From Pseudomonadota bacterium (GTDB lineage Bacteria; Pseudomonadota; Alphaproteobacteria; Rhizobiales; Rhizobiaceae): 7,510 bases of DNA. This document shows, piece after piece, positions 1 to 7,036 of the stretch. The notes under the pieces were generated by a model that did not search any database, had not been told where the DNA came from, and saw nothing but the letters and a program-made list of their open reading frames with translations. The DNA lies in the NCBI GenBank assembly GCA_023428515.1, contig JAEYXI010000178.1, forward strand, positions 1 through 7,510, read 5' to 3'. The translations under genes and the position numbers were made by a program. The first letter of the stretch is position 1, and every line of letters starts with the position of its first letter.

Positions 1-2033
1 AACTCTCCGGCATCGGGGCTGATATCTGGCTGCTCGGCCTCTCCTTCATCGAGGTCGCCTCCATCGCGGCCGCCGTCGAACTCATCGTCGGGATCATGAA
101 GTGCCGGGCGCCGGGCATGCGCATCAACCTGATGCCGCTCTTCGCCTGGTATCTGCTGATTGTCGCCGGCATGATCCTCTTCGCCTTCCCGCCGCTGATC
201 GCCGGCGACCTGCTGTTCGAAATGCAGCGCATGTTCGACTGGCCTTTCTTCGACGCGGAACGCGGCGGCGATCCCTTGCTGTGGCAGCATCTCTTCTGGA
301 TATTCGGCCACCCCGAGGTCTACATCATCTTCCTGCCGGCCATCGCGCTGATGGCGATGATCGTGCCGACCTTCGCGCAGAGGCCGATCGTCGGCTATTC
401 CTGGATCGTGCTCGCCGCCGTCGGCACCGGCTTCCTCTCCTTCGGCCTGTGGGTGCACCACATGTTCGCGACGGGCCTGCCGCAGATCTCTCTCGCCTTC
501 TTCTCGGCGGCATCCGAGGCGGTCGCGATCCCGACCGGCGTGCAGATTTTCGTCTTCATCGCCACAATGCTCGCCGGCCGCGTCATCTTCTCCATACCCA
601 TGCTCTTCGGCGCGGGCGGCATCGCGATCTTCGTCATCGGCGGGCTGACCGGCGTGATGGTCGCGCTCGCGCCCTTCGACTGGCAGGCGCACGACACCTA
701 TTTCGTCGTTGCGCATCTCCACTACGTGCTGATCGGCGGCATGCTTTTCCCTCTGATCGCGGGGCTCTACTACTGGTACCCGTTGTTGAATGCTCGCATG
801 CTGTCGATGCGTCTCGGCCGCATCGCCTTCTGGCTGATGTTCATCGGTTTCAACGTCGCCTTCTTCCCGATGCATCTGACCGGCCTGCGCGGCATGCCGC
901 GCCGCGTGTTCACCTATCCGGAGGGCATTGGCTGGGATTGGCTGAACCTCATCTCGACGGCCGGCGCTTTCATCTTTGCGGCAGGGGTGCTGGTCGTCGT
1001 CTTCGACGTGCTGCGCCCCAAGCATCGCGAGCCCAGGGGCGAGCAGAATCCGTGGAATGCCGGCACGCTCGAATGGTTGAACGAACCCGAGGAAAATTGG
1101 GGCGTGCGTTCCATCCCGCCGGTTGGCAATCGTTATCCTCTCTGGGAACAGGAAAACCTGACGCGCGATGTCAACGCCGGCGCCTATTACCTTGCCAACG
1201 CTTCCGATGGGCGCCGCGAGACGCTGATCACCTCGGTGCTCGACGCAGAGCCGGTGCAGTGCCAACGCGTGGCGGGGCCGACTGCGGTCACCATCATCGC
1301 CGCCGCCATGCTCGGCAGTGTCTTCGTGGCGCTCACCTTCGAGCAATGGATCATCACAGCCCTCGCCGCAGTCGGCACGCTCGCATCCATCCTCTGGTGG
1401 CTCTGGACCGGTACTGGCGAGATACCGAAGAAGAAGAACCGGGATGTTGGGCTTGGTCTCAGCCTGCCGCTCTACGTCTCGGGGCCTGCTTCCGTCGGCT
1501 GGTGGGCAATGTTCATCACCATGGTCGGCGACGGCACAGCCTTCGCCAGCCTCGTCTTCGGGTATTTTTTCTACTGGACCATCCATCCGGATTTCACCGC
1601 CGGACAGGCCGGGCCCGGAGTGCAGTGGCCGATGACGGCGCTTGCCCTGTTCGCGGCGGCATGGGCGGTCATGCTCGCGGCGCGATGGCTGAACGCACGT
1701 GGCTCGGTAGGCGGCATGCGGCTGGCGCTGGTCGCAGCTGCTCTGCTGACGCTCGCGGCGTCCGCCGCCGCCTTCGCCGGCCCGTGGCAGCACGCCATGC
1801 AGCCGACAGTCCATGTCTATCCGGCGATCGTCTGGATCCTCGTCATCTGGGTGCTGGCCCATGCCGCGGTCGGCACCGTCATGCAGCTCTACTGCCTGGC
1901 GCGCAGCTTTGCGGGCTATCTGACCCGCGAACACGACCTGGAGATCCACGTCGTCGCGCTCTACTGGCACTTTCTCGCGATAACCGCCGTCGTCACGTTC
2001 GCCGTGATCGGCCTCTTTCCGAAGGCGATGTGA
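1..2033 (+). CDS. ctaD: Cytochrome c oxidase subunit I/III fusion (CtaD-CtaE), 5' truncated by window edge
   Basis: Catalytic subunit of a haem-copper terminal oxidase that reduces O2 to water in the cytoplasmic membrane, fused to subunit III. The frame is open from base 3 and has no start, so the window holds about 676 C-terminal residues; the first haem a His and the D-channel Asp lie upstream. Subunit I signatures seen: GHPEVY (Cu_B His codon 309, Glu 315, cross-linked Tyr 321), the HH pair (456-461), and HDTYFVVAHLHYV, with the haem a3 His at 714 and haem a His at 720. The Glu in HPEVY marks an A1-type enzyme. The K-channel motif reads IPTGVQ, with Gln at 543-545 where Lys is usual. A hydrophilic linker (about 1020-1270) and two helices (about 1285-1410) lead to five helices of the subunit III type (about 1490-2030), including WHF near the end. 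Thermus caa3 is a known I/III fusion. Subunit II is expected just upstream. The ATG at 96 is internal, not the true start. Rhizobial homologues may be called coxN. Confidence 0.95.
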   Translation, partial: LSGIGADIWLLGLSFIEVASIAAAVELIVGIMKCRAPGMRINLMPLFAWYLLIVAGMILFAFPPLIAGDLLFEMQRMFDWPFFDAERGGDPLLWQHLFWIFGHPEVYIIFLPAIALMAMIVPTFAQRPIVGYSWIVLAAVGTGFLSFGLWVHHMFATGLPQISLAFFSAASEAVAIPTGVQIFVFIATMLAGRVIFSIPMLFGAGGIAIFVIGGLTGVMVALAPFDWQAHDTYFVVAHLHYVLIGGMLFPLIAGLYYWYPLLNARMLSMRLGRIAFWLMFIGFNVAFFPMHLTGLRGMPRRVFTYPEGIGWDWLNLISTAGAFIFAAGVLVVVFDVLRPKHREPRGEQNPWNAGTLEWLNEPEENWGVRSIPPVGNRYPLWEQENLTRDVNAGAYYLANASDGRRETLITSVLDAEPVQCQRVAGPTAVTIIAAAMLGSVFVALTFEQWIITALAAVGTLASILWWLWTGTGEIPKKKNRDVGLGLSLPLYVSGPASVGWWAMFITMVGDGTAFASLVFGYFFYWTIHPDFTAGQAGPGVQWPMTALALFAAAWAVMLAARWLNARGSVGGMRLALVAAALLTLAASAAAFAGPWQHAMQPTVHVYPAIVWILVIWVLAHAAVGTVMQLYCLARSFAGYLTREHDLEIHVVALYWHFLAITAVVTFAVIGLFPKAM

Positions 2034-2040
2034 GGCCGCG

Positions 2041-2415
2041 ATGCGCATCATCCCGAAGGAAGTCGAAACGCTCTGGACGCTCTTCACCGCCCCGGTGGTC
2101 TGGGCGGTGCATTTCCTCGTCTGTTATGTGCTTGCGGCGGTCTGGTGCGCCAAGCGCGGCGATCTCGGCTTCGGCGTCGTGCAGGCCGGCATCGCAGCGG
2201 CGACGCTGGCGGCAGCCGCGATGATCCTCCTGTCGGCATGGCTCGCCTGGCGGCAGTGGGGTTTTGGCACCGACGACCCTCCGCATGACGAACCAACCGG
2301 GCATGACCGCAGGCACTTCCAGGGTTTCGCCACGCTGCTGCTGTCCGGCCTCAGCCTGGTCGCGGTGCTCTACGTCGCGCTGCCTTTGCTCTTCATCAGG
2401 GATTGCGCGTCATGA
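2041..2415 (+). CDS. Small three-helix membrane protein of the oxidase operon, function unknown
   Basis: A 124-residue protein with no domain I can name with certainty. Three hydrophobic segments are visible: about residues 16-36 (with W21, H24, C28, C36), 48-70, and 94-119. A charged, His/Asp-rich loop at about 76-93 follows the second. The protein ends just after a C-terminal RDCAS containing C122. The start is supported by a TGAGG-like ribosome site that overlaps the stop of the oxidase gene, five bases before ATG, leaving only a 7-base gap. Its stop overlaps the ctaG start as ATGA, so translation of the three genes is probably coupled. Similar small membrane proteins lie beside fused I/III oxidases in rhizobia as far as I recall, but I cannot verify this. 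Position suggests an accessory oxidase subunit (subunit IV-like, perhaps what is called CoxP) or a metal/haem-handling helper; the histidines and cysteines are compatible with the latter. Function is an inference. Confidence 0.85.
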   Translation: MRIIPKEVETLWTLFTAPVVWAVHFLVCYVLAAVWCAKRGDLGFGVVQAGIAAATLAAAAMILLSAWLAWRQWGFGTDDPPHDEPTGHDRRHFQGFATLLLSGLSLVAVLYVALPLLFIRDCAS

Positions 2416-3044
2416 AGCGGGTTTCACTCATCCTCGGCCTGCTGACGCTCGTGCTGCTCTGGGCGGGACCGCTGCTTTCTGCCTGGCGCGGTTCCTTCGC
2501 CGCCCACATGCTCGCCCATATGGGGGTCGTGGCCATCGCCGCGCCACTTATTGCGATCGGAGTGTCGCCTTTCCTCCGGAAAAAATGGCCATCGGAAACA
2601 CCACTTCTTTCGCTTGCGCTCATCGCGTCGCTTGTGGAACTCGTCGTCGTCTGGGGCTGGCATGCGCCGGCCGCCCGGCTGTGGGCCGAAAGCTCCGTCT
2701 TTGCTACCGCCCTCGAGCAGGCAAGCTTTTTGCTCTCCGGACTGTTCCTGTGGCTGACCGCAATCGGCCAGAAGGAGACGCCAGCGAACGACGCTGCCGG
2801 AGCTTTCGCGCTGCTGCTCACCTCAGTCCACATGACGCTCCTCGGCGCGCTGCTGTCGCTCGCTCCGCGGCCGCTCTACGGCCTGGAGGAAGTGACCTGC
2901 TTCGGCCTCGTGCTCGGCGCGGGCCAGGACCAAGCGCTCGGCGGCGTCATCATGCTGCTGATCGGCGCTGCGGTCTATCTGGCGGGCGGCGTCTTCCTGC
3001 TTGCCCGGCTGCTGGCGGGGCGAACCGGGGAGCCAGTCCGCTGA
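2412..3044 (+). CDS. ctaG: CtaG, caa3-type cytochrome c oxidase assembly factor
   Basis: A polytopic membrane protein of 210 residues in the caa3_CtaG family, required in Bacillus for formation of active caa3 oxidase, presumably at the Cu_B centre. It is unrelated to the Cox11 protein that is also called CtaG in proteobacteria. Family-like features: HMLAH (H32, H36) in the first membrane region, WGWH (H84), a single His at 140 in a helix beginning SVHM, and DQALGG (D173-G178) followed by a Met at 181. These His/Met/Asp residues at membrane faces could bind copper. About five or six hydrophobic segments are visible. It is shorter than the roughly 300-residue Bacillus protein. ATG at 2412 is preferred because AGGGA at 2398-2402 lies nine bases upstream; the in-frame TTG at 2403 would sit directly against that site. 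It overlaps the upstream stop as ATGA and the next start as TGATG. Confidence 0.9.
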   Translation: MKRVSLILGLLTLVLLWAGPLLSAWRGSFAAHMLAHMGVVAIAAPLIAIGVSPFLRKKWPSETPLLSLALIASLVELVVVWGWHAPAARLWAESSVFATALEQASFLLSGLFLWLTAIGQKETPANDAAGAFALLLTSVHMTLLGALLSLAPRPLYGLEEVTCFGLVLGAGQDQALGGVIMLLIGAAVYLAGGVFLLARLLAGRTGEPVR

Positions 3045-4126
3045 TGCATGTGAACTGGAAACACCTCGCGATCGGCCTGGCGGCGCTGCCCTTCGTGGTG
3101 CTCTTCGCCACCTGGATCGGCTTCTTCAATGTCGGCGCCTCCAGCGGCCACTGGAAGATCACCGATTGGTTCCTGCATTTCGCCATGCGCTCGGCAGTTC
3201 GCACTTATGCGCTTGCGGTCGAGGTGCCGGACGAGTTGCCGCCTTACGCGATCCAGCCGGCTGCCGGGCATTTCGCACGCGGCTGCGCGATCTGCCACGG
3301 CGCGCCAGGCGAAGCGCGCTCGCCCGCTGTCAACCTGATGTTGCCGCATCCGCCCGATCTCGCCGGCAAGGTCGGGGAATGGACCGATGCCCAGCTTTTT
3401 CGCATCGTCAAGCACGGCGTGCGCTTCACCGGCATGCCGGCCTGGCCAACGCAGCAGCGCGATGACGAGGTCTGGGCGATGATCGCCTTCCTGCGCGAGC
3501 TGCCGGCAATGGACGAGGCGACCTGGCGCGATCTCGCCTATGGGGACAGCGAGCCGGCGATCGGCCAGACGCCGGACTTCGACCGGGCGCTTGCCGAATG
3601 CACGCGCTGCCACGGCGAGGACGGGCGCGGACACAGCCCGGTCACGCCGGTGCTCGCCGGCCAGAACGAGACCTATCTGCTCGAAAGCCTAGAGGCCTAT
3701 GTCGACGGCCGTCGCCACAGCGGCGTCATGGGCATACCCGCGTCCGCCGTTGATTCCAAGCTCTTCGCCGGCCTCGCCAGGCACTTTTCGGCATTGCCCG
3801 CCCCGTCGCCCCCCGCTCCTTCCGACCCAACCCTCATTGCCCGCGGGGAAGAGATCGCCCGGCGCGGCATCGAGCGCCATGACGTGCCGGCATGCCTCGG
3901 CTGCCACGGCCGTCCAGACCGCAACCCCGTCTATCCGGAGATAGCGGGCCAGCCTGCCGCCTACCTGGCCCTGCAGTTGAAGCTGTTTCGGTCGGACAAC
4001 CGCGGCGGCACCCGCTTCGAGCACCTGATGCGCAATGCCGCGAAGAAACTCTCGGACGAGGACATCACAGCTCTCGCCGCCTATTTCGCGCAGGCGCCAC
4101 GCGCAGCTGCAACCGGAATGCGTTGA
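3044..4126 (+). CDS. Membrane-anchored triheme cytochrome c (monoheme domain plus c4-like pair)
   Basis: A 360-residue electron carrier with three c-type haem sites: CAICH (C81, C84, H85), CTRCH (C186, C189, H190) and CLGCH (C284, C287, H288). Probable axial Met ligands are M131 in FTGMPAW, M229 in GVMGIP and M329 in EHLMRN. One hydrophobic helix at about residues 8-28, preceded by few charges, should export the protein and may remain as an anchor, leaving the haem domains in the periplasm. Domains two and three each show CHG followed by an AGQ..YL segment, and the third ends in [13 protein letters not shown], the pattern of cytochrome c4 (diheme). A Pro/Ala-rich linker separates them near residues 247-258. 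ATG at 3044 overlaps the ctaG stop (TGATG), with GGGGAG at 3027-3032; the frame is open farther upstream (to 2264), but that stretch codes for the two preceding genes. Likely role: feeding electrons to the oxidase, possibly from the next gene's product. It resembles the triheme subunits of PQQ alcohol dehydrogenases in haem count but is shorter. Confidence 0.92.
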   Translation: MHVNWKHLAIGLAALPFVVLFATWIGFFNVGASSGHWKITDWFLHFAMRSAVRTYALAVEVPDELPPYAIQPAAGHFARGCAICHGAPGEARSPAVNLMLPHPPDLAGKVGEWTDAQLFRIVKHGVRFTGMPAWPTQQRDDEVWAMIAFLRELPAMDEATWRDLAYGDSEPAIGQTPDFDRALAECTRCHGEDGRGHSPVTPVLAGQNETYLLESLEAYVDGRRHSGVMGIPASAVDSKLFAGLARHFSALPAPSPPAPSDPTLIARGEEIARRGIERHDVPACLGCHGRPDRNPVYPEIAGQPAAYLALQLKLFRSDNRGGTRFEHLMRNAAKKLSDEDITALAAYFAQAPRAAATGMR

Positions 4127-4160
4127 CGGCGTTACGCCAGTCTGGAGCCGCGGAACCCTG

Positions 4161-5495
4161 ATGAAGAAATTGCTGGGCTTGCTTGTCCTCCTCATTGCCA
4201 TAGCTGCCGTCGCTGGAGCCGGCGTGTTCTACTTTTCGCGCGAGAAAGCGACGGTTCCGATCGAAGAGACCTATGGTCCAACCCCGACGCTCGCCGAGCC
4301 CAACCCGACCTGGCTTCCGACGGTGAACGTCGCCGGGGCGATGCCTTGGCCCGAAGGCACGATGCCGACCGCCGCCGAGGGCTTCACGGTCAACGAATTC
4401 GCCGGGGGTCTCGACCATCCACGCTGGCTGCATGTTTTGCCCAACGGCGACGTGCTGGTCGCCGAGAGCAATGCGCCGCCGAAGCCGGACGAAGGCTTTT
4501 CAGTCCGCGGCTTCTTCACGGACCTGTTCCAGAGCCAGGCCGGCGCCGAAGTGCCGAGTGCCAACCGTATATCCCTGTTGCGCGACACGGACGGCGACGG
4601 CATCGCCGAAACCCGGGCCCCGTTCCTGACCGGTCTCTCCTCGCCCTTCGGCATGGCCTTGCTGGACGGCAAGCTCTACGTGGCCAATGCGGACGCCATC
4701 GTCGCCTTTCCCTACCAGGAGGGTGCCACCGAGATCACCGCGCCGGCAGAGAAGATCGTCGACCTTCCGGCAGGCCGCAACCATCACTGGACCAAGGACG
4801 TCATCGCCAGTTCGGACGGCACGAAGCTCTATGTCACCGTGGGTTCCAACTCGAATGTCGGCGAAAACGGCATGGACGAGGAAGAAGGCCGCGCCGCCGT
4901 GCATGAAGTCGACCTCGCGACGCGGCAGATGCGGCCCTTCGCCTCGGGCCTGCGTAACCCGAACGGTCTTTCATGGAATCCGGAAAGCGGCGAGCTCTGG
5001 GTTGCCGTCAACGAGCGCGACGAGATCGGCAGCGACCTCGTCCCCGACTACATGACATCGGTGAAGGACGGCGGCTTCTATGGCTGGCCCTACAGCTATT
5101 TCGGCCAGCATGTCGACGTCAGGCCGCAGCCTCCGCGGCCGGACCTCGTCGAGAAGGCCATCGTGCCGGACTATGCGCTTGGACCCCACACAGCCTCCCT
5201 CGGACTCACCTTCAACACCGGCGACCTGTTCGGCCCGGAAATGAAGAATGGCGCTTTCATCGGCCAGCACGGCTCGTGGAACCGCATGCCGCGCAGCGGC
5301 TACAAGGTGATCTTCGTGCCGTTCATCGGCGGCAAGCCGTCCGGCGCGCCGCAGGATATCCTGACCGGCTTCCTCAGCGCTGACGACAAGGCGTATGGCC
5401 GGCCGGTCGGGGTCGCCATCGCCCGCGACGGCGCGCTCCTCGTCGCCGATGATGTCGGCAACAGGATATGGCGGCTCGTGCCTTCGGGCCGTTGA
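4161..5495 (+). CDS. PQQ-dependent sugar dehydrogenase / L-sorbosone dehydrogenase-family protein, membrane-anchored
   Basis: A 444-residue six-bladed beta-propeller of the glucose/sorbosone dehydrogenase family (YliI/Asd-like, COG2133 type), quinoproteins that oxidise aldoses or aldehydes in the periplasm. A basic start (MKK) and a hydrophobic stretch at about residues 4-24 give a signal or anchor; there is no lipobox Cys. The propeller starts near residue 75. Family-like motifs: NHHWTKD (H208, H209), LRNPNG (R265-G269), [21 protein letters not shown] (H343), GQHGSWNR (H370) and GRPVGVA near the end, mostly at the PQQ/Ca face in relatives. A calcium-type loop with D142, D144, D146 and E150 (DTDGDGIAE) lies in an early blade. 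ATG at 4161 is chosen because the hydrophobic signal begins there; the frame is open back to 4035, but that part overlaps the cytochrome gene and is Arg/Ser-rich. The ribosome site is weak (CGGAA about 7 bases upstream). It lies 34 bases after the triheme cytochrome gene, a probable electron acceptor. Substrate is unknown; the sorbosone label is nominal. Confidence 0.9.
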   Translation: MKKLLGLLVLLIAIAAVAGAGVFYFSREKATVPIEETYGPTPTLAEPNPTWLPTVNVAGAMPWPEGTMPTAAEGFTVNEFAGGLDHPRWLHVLPNGDVLVAESNAPPKPDEGFSVRGFFTDLFQSQAGAEVPSANRISLLRDTDGDGIAETRAPFLTGLSSPFGMALLDGKLYVANADAIVAFPYQEGATEITAPAEKIVDLPAGRNHHWTKDVIASSDGTKLYVTVGSNSNVGENGMDEEEGRAAVHEVDLATRQMRPFASGLRNPNGLSWNPESGELWVAVNERDEIGSDLVPDYMTSVKDGGFYGWPYSYFGQHVDVRPQPPRPDLVEKAIVPDYALGPHTASLGLTFNTGDLFGPEMKNGAFIGQHGSWNRMPRSGYKVIFVPFIGGKPSGAPQDILTGFLSADDKAYGRPVGVAIARDGALLVADDVGNRIWRLVPSGR

Positions 5496-5638
5496 AGCCA
5501 CCACCTCCAGACACGCTCTGTCAGCACTCAAAGCGCGACCGGATGCCTCGCATGAGGGGAGTTGCACCCAGGCCGATTGCCTGTCACCTTGCGCTTATCC
5601 TGACGTGATCGGATTTGCGGTAGGAGGAGACGGGCACC
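5496..5638 (+). promoter_or_regulatory. Intergenic region upstream of cioAB, probable promoter/leader region
   Basis: This 143-base gap is the only substantial break in the gene series and is where a separate cioAB promoter would be expected. I see no clean sigma-70 pair: TTGCCT at 5577-5582 and TATCCT at 5596-5601 are only 13 bases apart. There is no FNR/ANR box (TTGAT-N4-ATCAA) and no hairpin plus T-run terminator. A short reading frame of 21 residues (5543-5608) lies here without clear support. Assigning a promoter is inferred from spacing alone. Confidence 0.35.
5622..5629 (+). promoter_or_regulatory. Strong Shine-Dalgarno sequence for cioA
   Basis: AGGAGGAG lies 9 bases before the ATG at 5639 and is the best match to the 16S anti-SD sequence in the window. 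It fixes the cioA start and contrasts with the weak sites of the upstream genes, which depend on overlap coupling. This suggests cioA is translated independently. Confidence 0.75.
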
Positions 5639-7036
5639 ATGGAACTCGACCCGGTATTCCTGTCCCGGTTGCAATTTGCCTGGGTAGTCGCTTTTCACAT
5701 TCTCATGCCGGCTTTCACGGTCGGCCTGGCTTCCTTCATCGCCGTTCTCGAGGGCCTTCACTTCGTTACAGGCCGGGCGATCTATCTCCATATATCCCAG
5801 TTCTGGATCAAGATTTTCTCGGTCTCCTTCGGCATGGGAGTGGTGTCCGGCGTCGTCATGCCGTTCCAGTTCGGCACCAACTGGAGCCGCTTCTCCGATG
5901 CAACGGCCAACGTCCTAGGGCCGCTTTTCGCCTATGAGGGGCTGACCGCATTCTTCCTCGAAGCGGCTTTCCTCGGCGTCCTGCTGTTCGGCAGGAAACT
6001 GGTGCCGCCGGGCGCGCACTTCGTCGCCGCGCTGATGGTGGCGTTCGGCACGCTCCTGTCGTCCTTCTGGATCCTTGCCGCCAACAGCTGGATGCAGACC
6101 CCCGCGGGCTACGAGATCATCGACGGGCGCTTTTTCCCGACGGACTGGATGGCCGTCATCTTCAATCCGTCCTTCCCCTACCGGATCGCCCATACGGTTG
6201 TCGGCTTCTACATAACGACCGGCTTCGCCGTGGTGGCGGTGGGATCTTATCTGCTGCTCAAGCAGCGCTCCGTCGCCGAAGCCCGCACAATGGTTTCGAT
6301 CACCCTTTGGCTGCTCAGCATACTGGTTCCGCTGCAGATATTCATCGGCGACCAGCATGGGCTGAATACGCTGGAGCACCAGCCGGCCAAGCTGGCCGCG
6401 ATCGAAGCGCATTGGGAGACCGGAAGCCGTGTTCCGCTCATCCTCTTCGCCATTCCCGACGACGAAGCGGAGCGAAACAATTTCACCATCGAGGTGCCCT
6501 ATCTCGGCAGCCTGATCCTGACCCACAGCCTCGACGGCACGGTGACAGGGCTGAAGGATTTTCCGGCAGACCAGCGGCCGCCGGTAGCGCTGCCCTTTTT
6601 CGCCTTTCGCGTCATGGTCGGCATTGGAGTCCTGATGCTGGGCATGGTCGTGCTGAGCTGGTGGCTCCGCTGGCGAGGCACGTTGTTCGACAGCCGTTTC
6701 TTCCAGCGCGCGAGCATTGCCATCGCGCCGCTCGGCTTCCTTGCCGTGCTTGCCGGATGGACGACAACGGAGGTCGGCCGCCAGCCCTGGGTTGTCTATG
6801 GTCAGATGCGAACCGCCGACGCGGTGTCGCCGTCTTTGACCGGCAGTGACGTGCTCACATCGCTGATCTTCTACATGATCGTCTACCTGATTATCTTCCC
6901 GGCAGGCGCGTGGATCATGGCGCGCATCGTCAACAAGGGACCGGCCGTCGCCGAGGCGGAGGGAGACGAGCCCATCGAAGCCGGCCGGCCAAGCAAGCCC
7001 ATCACCGTGGAATTGCAGCCGAAGGGAGAGGCATGA
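5639..7036 (+). CDS. cioA: Cytochrome bd-type quinol oxidase subunit I, cyanide-insensitive type (CioA)
   Basis: The 465-residue haem-bearing subunit of a bd-family oxidase that oxidises quinol and reduces O2 without pumping protons. Key residues align with E. coli CydA: H20 (E. coli H19, high-spin haem), E100 and E108 (E99, E107), H185 and M326 (H186, M393, haem b558), K251 and E256 in the quinol loop (K252, E257), and E378 in GWTTTEVGRQPW (E445). The distance from the loop Lys to the haem Met is 75 residues here against 141 in E. coli, so the Q-loop lacks the long insert, as in CioA of Pseudomonas and other short-loop enzymes. FGMGVVSG and FQFGTNW are also typical. About nine helices are visible, then an acidic/polar tail from about residue 433. 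The start is set by AGGAGGAG nine bases upstream. The stop overlaps the start of cioB, so the two are translationally coupled. CydA is the alternative name; the short loop favours CioA. Confidence 0.95.
   Translation: MELDPVFLSRLQFAWVVAFHILMPAFTVGLASFIAVLEGLHFVTGRAIYLHISQFWIKIFSVSFGMGVVSGVVMPFQFGTNWSRFSDATANVLGPLFAYEGLTAFFLEAAFLGVLLFGRKLVPPGAHFVAALMVAFGTLLSSFWILAANSWMQTPAGYEIIDGRFFPTDWMAVIFNPSFPYRIAHTVVGFYITTGFAVVAVGSYLLLKQRSVAEARTMVSITLWLLSILVPLQIFIGDQHGLNTLEHQPAKLAAIEAHWETGSRVPLILFAIPDDEAERNNFTIEVPYLGSLILTHSLDGTVTGLKDFPADQRPPVALPFFAFRVMVGIGVLMLGMVVLSWWLRWRGTLFDSRFFQRASIAIAPLGFLAVLAGWTTTEVGRQPWVVYGQMRTADAVSPSLTGSDVLTSLIFYMIVYLIIFPAGAWIMARIVNKGPAVAEAEGDEPIEAGRPSKPITVELQPKGEA

Noticed and set aside
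101..2224. 707-codon open frame on the + strand overlapping the oxidase fusion
   Set aside because: Arg/His/Ala-rich product with no motifs; it is the shifted frame of a GC-rich gene whose other frame contains all oxidase signatures.
2264..3043. Upstream extension of the triheme cytochrome frame to a start at 2264
   Set aside because: This part overlaps the 124-aa gene and ctaG in another frame, is Arg/Ser-rich, and would bury the N-terminal membrane helix; the start at 3044 has TGATG coupling and an SD site.
2975..3634. 219-codon open frame on the - strand
   Set aside because: Antisense shadow of the triheme cytochrome gene; no domain-like features and no ribosome site considered convincing.
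4035..4160. Longer start for the PQQ dehydrogenase
   Set aside because: It would overlap the cytochrome gene by about 90 bases and put a 42-residue basic stretch before the signal/anchor.
5546..5557. Small palindrome (CCTC-GCAT-GAGG) after the dehydrogenase gene as a terminator
   Set aside because: Only a 4-bp stem with no following T-run.
4971..5567. 198-codon open frame on the - strand across the end of the dehydrogenase gene
   Set aside because: Antisense shadow; biased composition and no recognisable family.
5597..5614. ATCC...GGAT inverted arms before cioA as an operator
   Set aside because: Only 4-bp arms around a 10-base non-symmetric centre; expected by chance.
5395..5937. 180-codon + strand frame bridging the dehydrogenase and cioA
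   Set aside because: Ser/Arg/Gly/His-rich product from shifted frames of two real genes; it ignores the strong cioA ribosome site.
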